From contig JAHDCK010000003.1 of assembly GCA_020629915.1 (NCBI GenBank), positions 1-38,737 of the forward strand: a DNA stretch of 38,737 nucleotides. The letters run 5' to 3'. Of the stretch, positions 9,138 through 17,750 are shown in pieces; the first letter of the stretch is position 1, and each line of letters starts with the position of its first letter. Both the position numbers and the translations under genes were made by a program. The notes under the pieces were generated by a model. It was not told the origin of the DNA, ran no database searches, and saw only the letters and a list, made by a program, of their open reading frames with translations. The stretch comes from Saprospiraceae bacterium. GTDB taxonomy: Bacteria; Bacteroidota; Bacteroidia; Chitinophagales; Saprospiraceae.

Positions 9138-10384
9138 TTTAAATTTGTGGTTTTGGCCACTGTGTCAGGTTTTTGTTCTAAGATTGGGTTCAATAGAGTT
9201 TTACTGAAAATTTCAGGTGTCTTATCTTCCAAAAATTTTTTTCCATACTGCAAATTATCTTGCTGATGAAAGATTTTAATAATTGCGTTTTTTATAGCCA
9301 CAGAATCATGGCCATTAGTAGAAATACCTAATTGAAATTGATCCATGAGTTCACTTATCAAACCTTTATCAGGGCCAATGACAGGTTTTTTAAATTTTGT
9401 AGCATGTCCTAAAATTCCGCTGGAACCGTAAAAATTAATATAAGGCATTAGGACAAAATCCGTTAACCAAAATAGTGCATCTCTAACACTATCTTCCACA
9501 AAAGAGGGTTCAAAAAATATATCTAAAGTTGTCGGAATTGCTTCTAACTTTTTTTCAATTTGATTCAAATATGCGGGAGAAGCATGGCCACAAATAATTA
9601 GTTTGACCTGATTTAGGAAAAAGGGGTCAATCTGCCTAAAAGCTTCCAGAACGTTCAGTACATTTTTTCGAGGATCAAGCCCACCAAAAAGTAAATATAT
9701 TTTTTTGTTCTGATTAATATTAAAACGCTTTTTAGTGGTTTCCAAAATTTCAGGAGTAAATCCAATGCTCTCTGGAATGGGATCTGGCAAGTAATGAAAA
9801 ATATCTCTGTGGGTCAATTGATTTAGCCGGGTTGCTGTACTCTGATCATTTAGTAAATATACGTTTTTTAGATTTTTTTGACGAGCGAGTACCAAAACCT
9901 GTCGCCTCTTCCATTGTTTTTTTAACCACACTCGACTAAAAAAACTTTCTACAGCCATCCGGCAATAAGGAATGAAAAATATACCTGAAAAAAATAAATT
10001 CGAGTTTTCTTTATGGTTGCCGAGTGCGTGGAGATACGGATCGATAGTTAGAAAAAAGAGATGCCTGATATTTTCCTTTTTACAAAAATCTAAGATGTGG
10101 GGAAGTTCCTGCTCTCCTCGCTTGAGTTGATGCAAACCAGCCTCATAAATTTTTATTATAGCATCATTTATGATGTGAATAGTGCGCTTGAAAGGGTTTT
10201 TGATTTGCTCAGCGGCTTTAGGGTGGATAAGAAATGAAAAGTTAACCTCTGTTTGGTATTGCAACAGATGATTCAGGTATTCGATGTGATGACCCGTATA
10301 GGCCGAATCGTAGAATAGGATTTTTGGAGAATTAGTTTTCAATTTTGCGAATAAATTTGGCAGGATTACCTCCCCAAATCTCAT
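9134..10384 (-). CDS. Glycosyltransferase, GT4-like
   Basis: A 416-residue GT-B-type glycosyltransferase. The N-terminal SAYTGHHIEY (about 27-36) looks like the acceptor-side loop, and LLFGGLDPRKN with later MPYINFYGSSGILGHA marks the donor domain. The usual first glutamate of E-x7-E is not seen, which points to a divergent GT4 branch. The ATG at 10384 overlaps the preceding acetyltransferase gene by 53 bases; an in-frame TTG at 10342 would cut this to 11 bases and is a realistic alternative start. It is coupled by ATGA overlap to the following sulfotransferase gene. Confidence 0.75.
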   Translation of the reverse strand: MRFGEVILPNLFAKLKTNSPKILFYDSAYTGHHIEYLNHLLQYQTEVNFSFLIHPKAAEQIKNPFKRTIHIINDAIIKIYEAGLHQLKRGEQELPHILDFCKKENIRHLFFLTIDPYLHALGNHKENSNLFFSGIFFIPYCRMAVESFFSRVWLKKQWKRRQVLVLARQKNLKNVYLLNDQSTATRLNQLTHRDIFHYLPDPIPESIGFTPEILETTKKRFNINQNKKIYLLFGGLDPRKNVLNVLEAFRQIDPFFLNQVKLIICGHASPAYLNQIEKKLEAIPTTLDIFFEPSFVEDSVRDALFWLTDFVLMPYINFYGSSGILGHATKFKKPVIGPDKGLISELMDQFQLGISTNGHDSVAIKNAIIKIFHQQDNLQYGKKFLEDKTPEIFSKTLLNPILEQKPDTVAKTTNLK

Positions 10385-10895
10385 TGTCAGGAATAGATTT
10401 TGCTACTACCGATCTGGCTGCTACAATACTTCTTTTACCTATAGTGACTCCTTTTAATACTAAAACATCCATACCCAAAAATGCCCCTTCCCTGATAAGA
10501 ATGGGGGCTGTTTTTTTGGCACGATCTCCTTTGTGAATGCGTTCTTCATAATCCAGTGAGTGAAAATCTGAATCGTAGATTTGGCACCCTCCTCCAATCA
10601 ATACATTGTCTTCAATGGTTAGGGAGGTTTTAATATAAAAAAGGGTATTTGAAATGCCTACATTATTTCCAATGGAAAGAGTGGCATCATTACTAATGAT
10701 AAAACAAGTACCATCTGCACGACCCACCGGATTGGCAGAGAATGCAGATTTAATTTGAACATTTTTACCCATAGTAATTTTTCCTTTTCCTTTAATAGTT
10801 AACCTTCCTTTTATACTTGGATAGTTGATATACGATACATTTCTGTATTTTAGAATAAGAAAGTTGAGAAGAGAAGGAAAAGGATTAATGTTCAT
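10332..10895 (-). CDS. Hexapeptide-repeat acyltransferase (WcaF/MAT-like)
   Basis: A 187-residue left-handed beta-helix acetyltransferase if started at the ATG at 10895. The frame is open upstream to 11027, but that part lies inside the preceding glycosyltransferase gene and shows no homology, so the shorter form is preferred (11-base overlap). Hexapeptide turns such as VLIGGG and VLVLKGVTIG run through the protein, and the end ARSVVAKSIPDNEIWGGNPAKFI is the standard C-terminus of the maltose/galactoside acetyltransferase group. It probably O-acetylates a sugar of the repeat unit from acetyl-CoA. Confidence 0.85.
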   Translation of the reverse strand: MNINPFPSLLNFLILKYRNVSYINYPSIKGRLTIKGKGKITMGKNVQIKSAFSANPVGRADGTCFIISNDATLSIGNNVGISNTLFYIKTSLTIEDNVLIGGGCQIYDSDFHSLDYEERIHKGDRAKKTAPILIREGAFLGMDVLVLKGVTIGKRSIVAARSVVAKSIPDNEIWGGNPAKFIRKIEN

Positions 10896-11877
10896 TATCC
10901 GTTGGGAGAGGAATCTTTTTTTGTATATAAATTTTGTACGGGACTTGTTTTGAAATTGTTTCTTTAAGGCGTTGTTTCCAGGTTGGTTTGGGTTTGGGAG
11001 AATTGAGTTGTTTTTTGGCTTTGTCAATTAGATCAACTGGATAGCCATATTTTTTTAGCCGCTCATTTAATCGTTCAAAATAAGGAAAAAGACAAGTGTC
11101 AGAGCCTTGCAGAAAATGACTAAACTTACTCCGTGCAAAATGATAAAAAATGATAGGGTATGTTTGCTCCTCATCAGAGACATAGGCCACTTTATTTTTT
11201 ACGGAGCGAGTTAAAAGTTCTGTATTCCAGTAAGCCACATTACATCCTTTATGTCTCATTATTTTTACCTCAGGAAAATAAATGGGCATCAAATCCAAAT
11301 AACCCTGATCATCATGAAAGTGATAAGGAATATCCTCACATAACTCAGAACAGACTTTTGACCACCAATTTAGTACAGGAAGTCCTTTTTTAGAGGCAGC
11401 TACAAATCCGGCATTGAATAAACCAACCCGATGCATGGAATGTAATTTTTTAAAATTATTGATATCTAACCAATGCGGGGTGATCAGCATAGAATGTTTT
11501 TCCAGTTCTTTCCACATAAAACTGAAATCATTAAAAAATTGAATATCAGGATCGCAGTATATGACTTTGTTATATTCATTTTGTTCCATAAGCAGAGAAA
11601 TTAATTCTCCCTTCATCGCCCAACGAATTCTATCCTTGTCTTTGTGCTCATATTTTTTCATGATAACCTGAGCAAGAGGTCTGTGTGTTAATTGTTCTAA
11701 TGTCAGTAACTGTATATTGGAGGAATAAAACTCCTCCGGAATCTTAGGATTAGATTCATCTGCTACTAAAACATATAACTTAATACTTTTATCTTGTTCT
11801 TTAATCGAGTCATACAAAGCTAATGCCCAAGGTAAAAAATTATAGGTGATTATAGTGCAGAAACAGTTATTTGACAT
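10885..11877 (-). CDS. GT-A glycosyltransferase, nucleotide-diphospho-sugar transferase type
   Basis: A 330-residue GT-A fold protein. The N-terminus CTIITYNFLPWALALYDSI resembles GT8-type enzymes, and VIYCDPDIQFF (residues 105-115) contains the DPD (DXD) metal and nucleotide-sugar site at 109-111. HWLDINN and the later FHDDQGYLDLMP are typical of the group. It is likely to transfer a sugar in a retaining or inverting reaction that cannot be decided here. The ATG start is clear. Its 3' end overlaps the acyltransferase start by 11 bases. Confidence 0.8.
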   Translation of the reverse strand: MSNNCFCTIITYNFLPWALALYDSIKEQDKSIKLYVLVADESNPKIPEEFYSSNIQLLTLEQLTHRPLAQVIMKKYEHKDKDRIRWAMKGELISLLMEQNEYNKVIYCDPDIQFFNDFSFMWKELEKHSMLITPHWLDINNFKKLHSMHRVGLFNAGFVAASKKGLPVLNWWSKVCSELCEDIPYHFHDDQGYLDLMPIYFPEVKIMRHKGCNVAYWNTELLTRSVKNKVAYVSDEEQTYPIIFYHFARSKFSHFLQGSDTCLFPYFERLNERLKKYGYPVDLIDKAKKQLNSPKPKPTWKQRLKETISKQVPYKIYIQKKIPLPTDNEH

Positions 11878-11901
11878 TTATTCTTGTGTTCATTTTTTGA
11901 A

Positions 11902-12984
11902 TCAGGACTGTAATACTTTATTATATGCTTTAATAGTTAAATTGCTTATATTATTCCAATCGAGTTCTTCTGCTTTTTTTCTGGATGCTTCTCCCATTTT
12001 GACTCTTTTGTCTCTTTCTCGGGATAATTGTTCTATATGATTTACAAATATGTTAAATTCTCCATGAGGGATATAATAGGATCCTTCCGGGCTTGTATAT
12101 TCTCTTGCGGCACCCACATCATTAATTAATATGGGGAGCCCTGAGGACATCGCTTCCAGTAATGCATTATTAGCTGTACAATTGAGTAAAGGCAATATAA
12201 AAATATCTGATTCCCGATAGATGGAAGCTAAATCTTCATTGGAAATTCCGGAATGCCAGTTGACATTATCAAAATGAGAAATGCTAAACAAAGGCCCCTT
12301 TTTTCTGCCGGAATAAGGGATAATGAGATCGAACTGGACGTTTAAGTTTCGTTCATGGGATTTTCGGATTACTTTAATCAAAGTATCTATATCCCTCAGC
12401 CATGCCCCTGCAAAAACACATCTGATTTTTTCATTACTCTGCTCCGAAACAGTTGGAGTTTTAAAAAAATCTGTCTTTACCCCATGGGGAATCACAAAAA
12501 TTTTTTCTTCAGGGAAAAATTGTTTAAAGTAATCTACTTCATTTGCAGACAATAAAATAAGTCCATCCAGACAGGATAGGACAGAAGTCGGTTGGTGATG
12601 AAACTTCCACCAGCCTCCGGGTTGGTGTGCAGTGGCTATTAGTTTAGTAGAACCGAGAACCGTTTTGTTTTGAGCTAAATAACCTAAGTTATTTTCGAGA
12701 TATGCAATATGAAAAATATCAGCCTTGATTTTTTTATTCTCTTGGATGGACTTTTGTTCCACTACATAACTGTTATAATTGTACCCGGCCAATTGTCCAT
12801 ATTTTTTTTTGATATGAGGATGCCGTATTTTTCTGTCCCAAAGATTTAATTTTTTTAAATCTCTAAAATTCGAATATAGCTTCAAATCTTCTCGTTTTTC
12901 CATCGTATCAAATAAGCAATCATATCCACTGACATTGCCCATGTGGGCGAAGCGTTCTCTGATGGCAATGATGGATAAGCTCAA
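11902..12984 (-). CDS. Family 4 glycosyltransferase
   Basis: A 360-residue GT-B enzyme. The N-terminal domain has the HMGNVSGYDCL loop (about 14-24); the donor domain has VIPHGVKTDFF (about 163-173), CVFAGAWLRDIDTL and LLNCTANNALLEAMSSGLPI, where the second glutamate of the E-x7-E motif is kept but the first is replaced. The start is TTG in a TTGA overlap with the stop of the upstream sulfotransferase, so the two are translationally coupled. An ATG at codon 15 is a less likely start because it would remove the acceptor loop. Confidence 0.82.
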   Translation of the reverse strand: MSLSIIAIRERFAHMGNVSGYDCLFDTMEKREDLKLYSNFRDLKKLNLWDRKIRHPHIKKKYGQLAGYNYNSYVVEQKSIQENKKIKADIFHIAYLENNLGYLAQNKTVLGSTKLIATAHQPGGWWKFHHQPTSVLSCLDGLILLSANEVDYFKQFFPEEKIFVIPHGVKTDFFKTPTVSEQSNEKIRCVFAGAWLRDIDTLIKVIRKSHERNLNVQFDLIIPYSGRKKGPLFSISHFDNVNWHSGISNEDLASIYRESDIFILPLLNCTANNALLEAMSSGLPILINDVGAAREYTSPEGSYYIPHGEFNIFVNHIEQLSRERDKRVKMGEASRKKAEELDWNNISNLTIKAYNKVLQS

Positions 12985-13742
12985 TTTATGTTTAATTCTT
13001 TTGTGTATTTCGCATAAACACTTCCCTCTAAAGTGCGGATGACTTCCTGAAGATTTGTCACCAGATCATATCCATTGCCGGAAATGATTTTTTTTGTAGC
13101 AGGCTGGAGAGGATGTTCGGTTACCTGAAGTGCCTGTTGAATCGTGCTTAATTCATTGCTGAATTGGGAAGGTTGAATAAGATTTTCATAGGCAATACTT
13201 AAGCCACTAAATTGCTGGGCGAAAGCATCCAGTTCTTCGTTTTCTAATTGATAGTTCTTCAAATTTTTCAAAAGTTGGTTCGTATTAATTTTCAATCGAA
13301 CATCCTCTTTTTTTATATCTTTTTTTGTTGCCCATGTTCCGGTGGCCTTTGCTCTTTCATGAGAAATAAACCGTTTGAGAATATGTTGTCTTTTTAGGAT
13401 AACTACAAATATATTTTCTTTTTGAATAAATTTCAGCACTTCCGGATATTTCTGCAATTGGTTGAGCATTATTTTAAATCCGCGAGCCCCTTTGGGCTGA
13501 TAGAATTGTTTTAAAAAGGGGGTAACATATCTTTTTATACGATATCGGTGTGCCCATTTTTTGAAAGGGCTTTCTGAAAGATATTGATAAAAGGAACATT
13601 CCGGGTGTCGGATTTGGAGCGCTTTGGGATTGAGAGATTTCAAGATTTCTCCGGCACAAAATATTTGAGGATGCTCATCCAGTGTGTTGATGAGCATTGT
13701 AGATCCAGATCTTTGAGTTGTTATTATTATAAATTTTTTCAA
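12981..13742 (-). CDS. Stf0-like sulfotransferase
   Basis: A 253-residue sulfotransferase whose P-loop IITTQRSGSTMLI begins at residue 6, followed by DEHPQIFCAGE. The 3'-phosphate region is VILKRQHILKRFISHERAKATGTW in type, and the C-terminus has a TNLQEV motif matching its three paralogues. The start is TTG (MKKFIII); an in-frame stop lies four codons upstream and no ATG is available. The 147 bases in front of it contain the stub of another sulfotransferase, so this gene may have acquired its present start when that neighbour was deleted. Confidence 0.85.
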   Translation of the reverse strand: MKKFIIITTQRSGSTMLINTLDEHPQIFCAGEILKSLNPKALQIRHPECSFYQYLSESPFKKWAHRYRIKRYVTPFLKQFYQPKGARGFKIMLNQLQKYPEVLKFIQKENIFVVILKRQHILKRFISHERAKATGTWATKKDIKKEDVRLKINTNQLLKNLKNYQLENEELDAFAQQFSGLSIAYENLIQPSQFSNELSTIQQALQVTEHPLQPATKKIISGNGYDLVTNLQEVIRTLEGSVYAKYTKELNIN

Positions 13743-13799
13743 AATGTCAAATCATTTAAAAAACACAGCACTCTTAAACAATTGAGCTGTAATTCAAAT

Positions 13800-13889
13800 T
13801 CAGAAAGTTCTGTAAGGCGTTGATAAAAGCCAGGATATTCCGGCTTTTTGAGCTCCAATTCCAATGAAATTAACTTTTTGATTAGCCAT
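13800..13889 (-). pseudogene. Remnant N-terminus of a ninth sulfotransferase
   Basis: An ATG directly after the upstream stop codon opens 29 codons containing NFIGIGAQKAGISWLL (residues 7-22). This is the 5'-phosphosulfate loop of Sulfotransfer_1 enzymes, usually written IGAQKAGTTWL. The frame then stops at TGA and the rest of the domain (about 200-250 residues) is missing; the next intact gene begins 58 bases later. It is best read as the stump left by a deletion. It belongs to a different branch from the neighbouring Stf0-like genes. Confidence 0.65.
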
Positions 13890-14687
13890 TTAAAACAAAT
13901 ATCCCCATTCTGTATCGTCAAACGCATCTTTCAATTCTGCGTAATTTACCACCAATTGATCCAGAGGTTCTTTATTTTGTTTTTTAAGTTTTGTTTGAAG
14001 TGGATAAGATTTTACTTCCAGTGCATCCCAAATTTTTTGCATTTCCTCATTCGGATGTTTAGCCAGGTTTTCATAGGTTAGAGAAATCCATTGACTTTTT
14101 GGGAAATAATCTGGTATTTCTTTTTTGTATTGAGCCTGTTTGATGAAAAAGTCCCTGCAGGTTTTGACGGGTAAGGTAATGCGTTTGTCAATCTGACTAC
14201 TTTGTTCTTTTGTTTTAGCCCACTGATTGGTCTTTCGGGCAACCTCCAGAGAAACAAGTATTTTAAATATATGTTCTCTCTCTAAGTGTATGATATGCAG
14301 ATCTGTACCAAGAGATTTCAGATGATCCCACAATTGCTTCCAGCTTCCTTCTCTGGCATGATAGTAGAATAGTTTAAAACCTACTGCTTTTATGCTATGC
14401 GACTGAGGTCCATAGACAAATTGATTGAGAAAATCTGTAACATTATTCCGACGATGATTTTCAATTTGCTCATCGCTCTTGTTTTTTGAATATGTTTTAT
14501 TTTCATTTTTCCAGGCAACGGATTGTTGTTCATTAAAAATCTCTCCAAAGCAATATAATTCAGGGTGTCCGTTGAGGTAGGAGCGAAGCAGATTTGTTCC
14601 TGTTCGGGCATGGCCCAACAGAACAAATTTTTTATAGTTCTGATTGGTTTTGCCTCTAAAAATATCTTTAAGCCAGGCGGAAGTCAT
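13890..14687 (-). CDS. Stf0-like sulfotransferase
   Basis: A 265-residue sulfotransferase. The PAPS loop VLLGHARTGTNLLRS lies at about residues 22-36 and NGHPELYCFGE follows it. IIHLEREHIFKILVSLEVARKT corresponds to the 3'-phosphate segment, although the usual Arg-Asp pair is Arg-Glu-His here, as in the other Stf0-like copies. The C-terminal VNYAELKDAF matches the gene at 6313-7089. It begins with ATG one base after the WbsX-like gene and is followed at once by the sulfotransferase stub. Likely substrate: the sugar added by a neighbouring transferase (inference). Confidence 0.85.
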   Translation of the reverse strand: MTSAWLKDIFRGKTNQNYKKFVLLGHARTGTNLLRSYLNGHPELYCFGEIFNEQQSVAWKNENKTYSKNKSDEQIENHRRNNVTDFLNQFVYGPQSHSIKAVGFKLFYYHAREGSWKQLWDHLKSLGTDLHIIHLEREHIFKILVSLEVARKTNQWAKTKEQSSQIDKRITLPVKTCRDFFIKQAQYKKEIPDYFPKSQWISLTYENLAKHPNEEMQKIWDALEVKSYPLQTKLKKQNKEPLDQLVVNYAELKDAFDDTEWGYLF

Positions 14688-14688
14688 T

Positions 14689-15750
14689 TTATGAAATTAG
14701 AGCTTTTTTAGTTTGATTTAAAAACTCATGGCCAAATTCTCTACAGGGTTCCAGATAATTTCCTTCAGCCCATTCATTCCAGGATTTGATAAATACAATT
14801 CGCTCTTCTTTAGGGCGATGCTGGACTTTCTGAACAGCATCATTTAACCACTTACCATATTTTTCCGGGGTACTGCCCCAGAGAATACGTCCCTTGTTTC
14901 CTGATCGCGGAGTATTGTCCCAGTTAGGTACAACTAATGGACATTCTTTTAGGTGGAGTGGTTGACTGGTTCGGAGAGAGACGTACTTTTCGTAATCATA
15001 TATAAAAGGTCTTTCTGTTCCCAAGGCTGCTAAAATTCTATGGGAATTTTTAAACTTTCTGGCAGGGAAGATTTTTCCGGCCCAAGGTGCATTGGTGACA
15101 GATGCGGAAAATCCATATTCTTCTGGTTCCCATTTGTTGTCTACCCCTACAAAATAAATTCCTGGTAATCCGGCTTCTTTTGCTAGTTGTTGCCAATAGT
15201 TTGTAAAAGAAACGGGTTCAGGAATTTGTCTGGGATTGTAAATTAAAAAAAGAGGCTGGCCATTCACCGTAAAATATCGTTTGTCTTTAAATGCAGGTAA
15301 GACTGTATTAAAGTGAGCTTTGAAGTCTTTTTGCCCTGGGTAGATTTGTTTGAATAAAAATTCATCATTCATACCATGCCATTTTCCTGTCCAGCTTTCA
15401 TTTGCCCATCCGAGACAAAATGGAAAATCAGGTTGCTTGGATGTAAGGACTTCATCAAAGATTTTTTCTAAAACCCGCACCCCGTTTCCAAACCAATAAT
15501 GCCAGTAACAAAAAGCTTCAATGCCTGCATCTTTGGCCAATTGAGCTTGTTGTGCTCTTACTTCTGCTACTCTTAAATCATAAAATCCCAAATCAGCAGG
15601 AAGTTTAGGTTGTTTATGACCCTTAAATAAGGGCTTGGCTTTTGTAACATTTGTCCATTCTGTAAAGCCTTTTCCCCAGAATGCATCATTTTCCGGAACG
15701 GGATGATATTGGGGCAGATAGAAGGCTATAGCTCGGGCTTTTTTACTCAT
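14689..15750 (-). CDS. WbsX-family glycosyltransferase / GH99-like protein
   Basis: A 353-residue protein of the WbsX family found in O-antigen and capsule loci. It has the full signature: FYLPQYHPVPEND near the N-terminus, FWGKGFTEWTNV, then FCYWHYWFGNG, GWANESWTGKWHG and the C-terminal KSWNEWAEGNYLEP. The fold is related to GH99 endo-mannosidases and the family is annotated as glycosyltransferase, although the reaction is poorly established. The ATG at 15750 is chosen over an upstream TTG (15783) because the homology starts there; it gives an ATGAGTAA overlap with the preceding sulfotransferase gene. It lies between two sulfotransferase genes. Confidence 0.88.
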   Translation of the reverse strand: MSKKARAIAFYLPQYHPVPENDAFWGKGFTEWTNVTKAKPLFKGHKQPKLPADLGFYDLRVAEVRAQQAQLAKDAGIEAFCYWHYWFGNGVRVLEKIFDEVLTSKQPDFPFCLGWANESWTGKWHGMNDEFLFKQIYPGQKDFKAHFNTVLPAFKDKRYFTVNGQPLFLIYNPRQIPEPVSFTNYWQQLAKEAGLPGIYFVGVDNKWEPEEYGFSASVTNAPWAGKIFPARKFKNSHRILAALGTERPFIYDYEKYVSLRTSQPLHLKECPLVVPNWDNTPRSGNKGRILWGSTPEKYGKWLNDAVQKVQHRPKEERIVFIKSWNEWAEGNYLEPCREFGHEFLNQTKKALIS

Positions 15751-16531
15751 TAGTTTCCAGGTAAGTTTCCATCTGATTATCAATAAGCACTGTTTTGATT
15801 TCCTGAAAATTGGAAATCATTTCACGCAGAGAAAAGGGGTTTTGTTTTTTTTGACTGTGTTTTAATTTGATGTTTTTTAGTTTCGTCCCTAAAAATTTTT
15901 CAACTTTATCTGTAGGAAATTTTGAGGTAATTTCTTCGTAGGAAAGTTCTAAAAAAGATTGTTGGGTTTGCCTTAGTTTCTCTTGTTTGTATTCAAAAAA
16001 ATCCTCTCTGTTTTTTTTATAGTTTAAAAATGTACTCAATTCTACTTTGGTAGAATTAAGACGAACTTCTTCCTGATTAAGTCGATCCCATCTTCCGGTT
16101 TCCATTGCGATTTGCTCTGAAACAAAACTTTTTAGAAGATTGTCTCTTTTTAAAAATATTTTTTTAATATACTTATTATGAATCAGGTGCTCCATTGCCC
16201 AGGGATGTTGATGCTGAAATATTTTAAACCCAATTGCATCGTAACTATTTTTGTTATAAACTCTTTTTAGATATGATTTGGGATTTCTCCGCTTTAATCT
16301 CCGCAGTGCATGAAAATCATCTTCTGAAAACCAGCGGTAATACCAGGGAGCTTTAGGCATATCTTTTTCAGAAAGAAAAGCGCGCTTAAAAGCATTAGGG
16401 TTTCGATGAAAAATTTCGGAATGACAGAGAATGTTTGCACAACTATTGAGTGTCTTTACAAAAAAGGTGCTACCCGTACGGGGGTAGCTGATTATAACAA
16501 AAAAAATAGTTTCAGGGTAAATACGAGTCAA
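15743..16531 (-). CDS. Stf0-like sulfotransferase
   Basis: A 262-residue sulfotransferase with the P-loop VIISYPRTGSTFFV at about residues 12-25, the IFLKRDNLLKSFVSEQIAMETGRW segment near the middle and a C-terminal SNFQEIKTVL. The motif order matches the paralogues ending at 6313, 12981 and 13890. The start is TTG; an in-frame stop lies two codons upstream. It follows a family 4 glycosyltransferase gene and overlaps the WbsX-like gene by 8 bases, so it is translationally coupled to the latter. Acceptor not known. Confidence 0.85.
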   Translation of the reverse strand: MTRIYPETIFFVIISYPRTGSTFFVKTLNSCANILCHSEIFHRNPNAFKRAFLSEKDMPKAPWYYRWFSEDDFHALRRLKRRNPKSYLKRVYNKNSYDAIGFKIFQHQHPWAMEHLIHNKYIKKIFLKRDNLLKSFVSEQIAMETGRWDRLNQEEVRLNSTKVELSTFLNYKKNREDFFEYKQEKLRQTQQSFLELSYEEITSKFPTDKVEKFLGTKLKNIKLKHSQKKQNPFSLREMISNFQEIKTVLIDNQMETYLETNE

Positions 16532-16544
16532 GTTTTAGATTAAA

Positions 16545-17750
16545 CTATTTCCAAGCACTACGGATATGAAGTGCTTTTTTCAATTCACTTATCAGAATGT
16601 TCATAGCATTATCTACATTATTTTCTCCATTAAAAAAACAATGATAAGCTTCTTCGGCTTTTTGTTTTCTGTAGTCAGGAGATGTCGCCAGCCTTTTCAT
16701 AAGATTTGCTAGTTGGGTAGAATCAGAGGGATCACAGTAAAGTATAGTTTGTTGACCCATTTCTTTATGGCCCCCATGATCTGAGCAGATTACCGGGCAC
16801 TTTAGTGCCATTGCCTCAAGGATAGGCATATTAGTTGGCCCAAGGTAAGTAGGCATAGTCAACGCAATTGCATTTTTGTAAAGGGTTGCTAATTCCGGCT
16901 CACTGACAAATCCAATAAATTGTACTTTTTCATTTAAATTATAATCTTTAACAATTTGCTTTATATAGTCCAGGTTACCTTTATCTACACCTGAAAAAAC
17001 TAATTTTTTATCTGTGAAATTAGCAATTCTAAAAGCTTCGATTAATGTATAATGATTTTTGATTCTCCAAAAATTAGCTGGATAAAAAAAGTAAGAATTA
17101 GGGGTAAGATTAAAAGAGTTTAGAATTTTTTGCTGGGTAATATTATCGGGATTTTCGTTTATTACACTACCAGGAAACATAGGAGAAACGACGACTTTAT
17201 CTTCAGGTATTCCACAATAATCCAATAATTCTTTTTTTCCGGTTTCAGATTCGGCAATAATGCGAATAGCTCTGGGCATAATATCCCTATACCATTGTTG
17301 TCGAACTTCATAGTTTCCTTCTACATCAGGAAAGGAAGATGTTGTAATATGAGCTAAATCCCAGTTATTTAAAATAAAGGGTATTGAGGGGGTAAGAAAC
17401 TGATGTTGCATTGGATAATAAATTAATCCAATTTTTTCTTCCCTCAAAAATGCTGACAGTTCGTGTTCTAAGTCTATTTTCTTTGAAGTACTTTTTCCTA
17501 AAAAACTAAAAAAGGGTTTTGCCCTTTTTTTCTTCTTAATATAGCGATTAGGAATCTGTATAACTTTCTCAATTTTAAAATGATCTTTTAACCAATTAAA
17601 ATAAGTTTCATCCTGAGATTCAGGAACAATTAAAGCTAAACGATCTTTCAATTCACTATTAAAAAGATACTGAAAGAGTTGATCTAAATAAGCAAAACCA
17701 CCTCCTTTTTCTTTTTCAAATTTTCCTTTATAGTATATTCCTATATACAC
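16545..17750 (-). CDS. Family 4 glycosyltransferase
   Basis: A 401-residue GT-B enzyme. The N-terminal EKGGGFAYLDQL (about 14-25) is the glycine-rich acceptor loop. The donor domain has FFYPANFWRIKNHYTLI (about 222-238) and TYLGPTNMPILEAMALKCPVI, a variant of the donor site seen in mannosyltransferase-like GT4 proteins, with the second glutamate retained. The start is GTG, overlapping the methyltransferase gene by 10 bases. It is followed after 13 bases by an Stf0-like sulfotransferase. Confidence 0.85.
   Translation of the reverse strand: MYIGIYYKGKFEKEKGGGFAYLDQLFQYLFNSELKDRLALIVPESQDETYFNWLKDHFKIEKVIQIPNRYIKKKKRAKPFFSFLGKSTSKKIDLEHELSAFLREEKIGLIYYPMQHQFLTPSIPFILNNWDLAHITTSSFPDVEGNYEVRQQWYRDIMPRAIRIIAESETGKKELLDYCGIPEDKVVVSPMFPGSVINENPDNITQQKILNSFNLTPNSYFFYPANFWRIKNHYTLIEAFRIANFTDKKLVFSGVDKGNLDYIKQIVKDYNLNEKVQFIGFVSEPELATLYKNAIALTMPTYLGPTNMPILEAMALKCPVICSDHGGHKEMGQQTILYCDPSDSTQLANLMKRLATSPDYRKQKAEEAYHCFFNGENNVDNAMNILISELKKALHIRSAWK

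Noticed and set aside
10896-11027. N-terminal extension of the hexapeptide acyltransferase.
   Set aside because: These 44 codons lie wholly within the upstream glycosyltransferase gene in another frame and show no family similarity.
13739-13927. A 62-codon minus-strand frame covering the gap before the sulfotransferase at 12981.
   Set aside because: It overlaps the end of the intact sulfotransferase gene, has no recognisable family and lies in a different frame from the conserved P-loop stub.
16009-16018. T8-type tracts in several genes as phase-variation sites.
   Set aside because: A/T runs of this length are frequent throughout this AT-rich window, unlike the single C9 run in the ligase gene.
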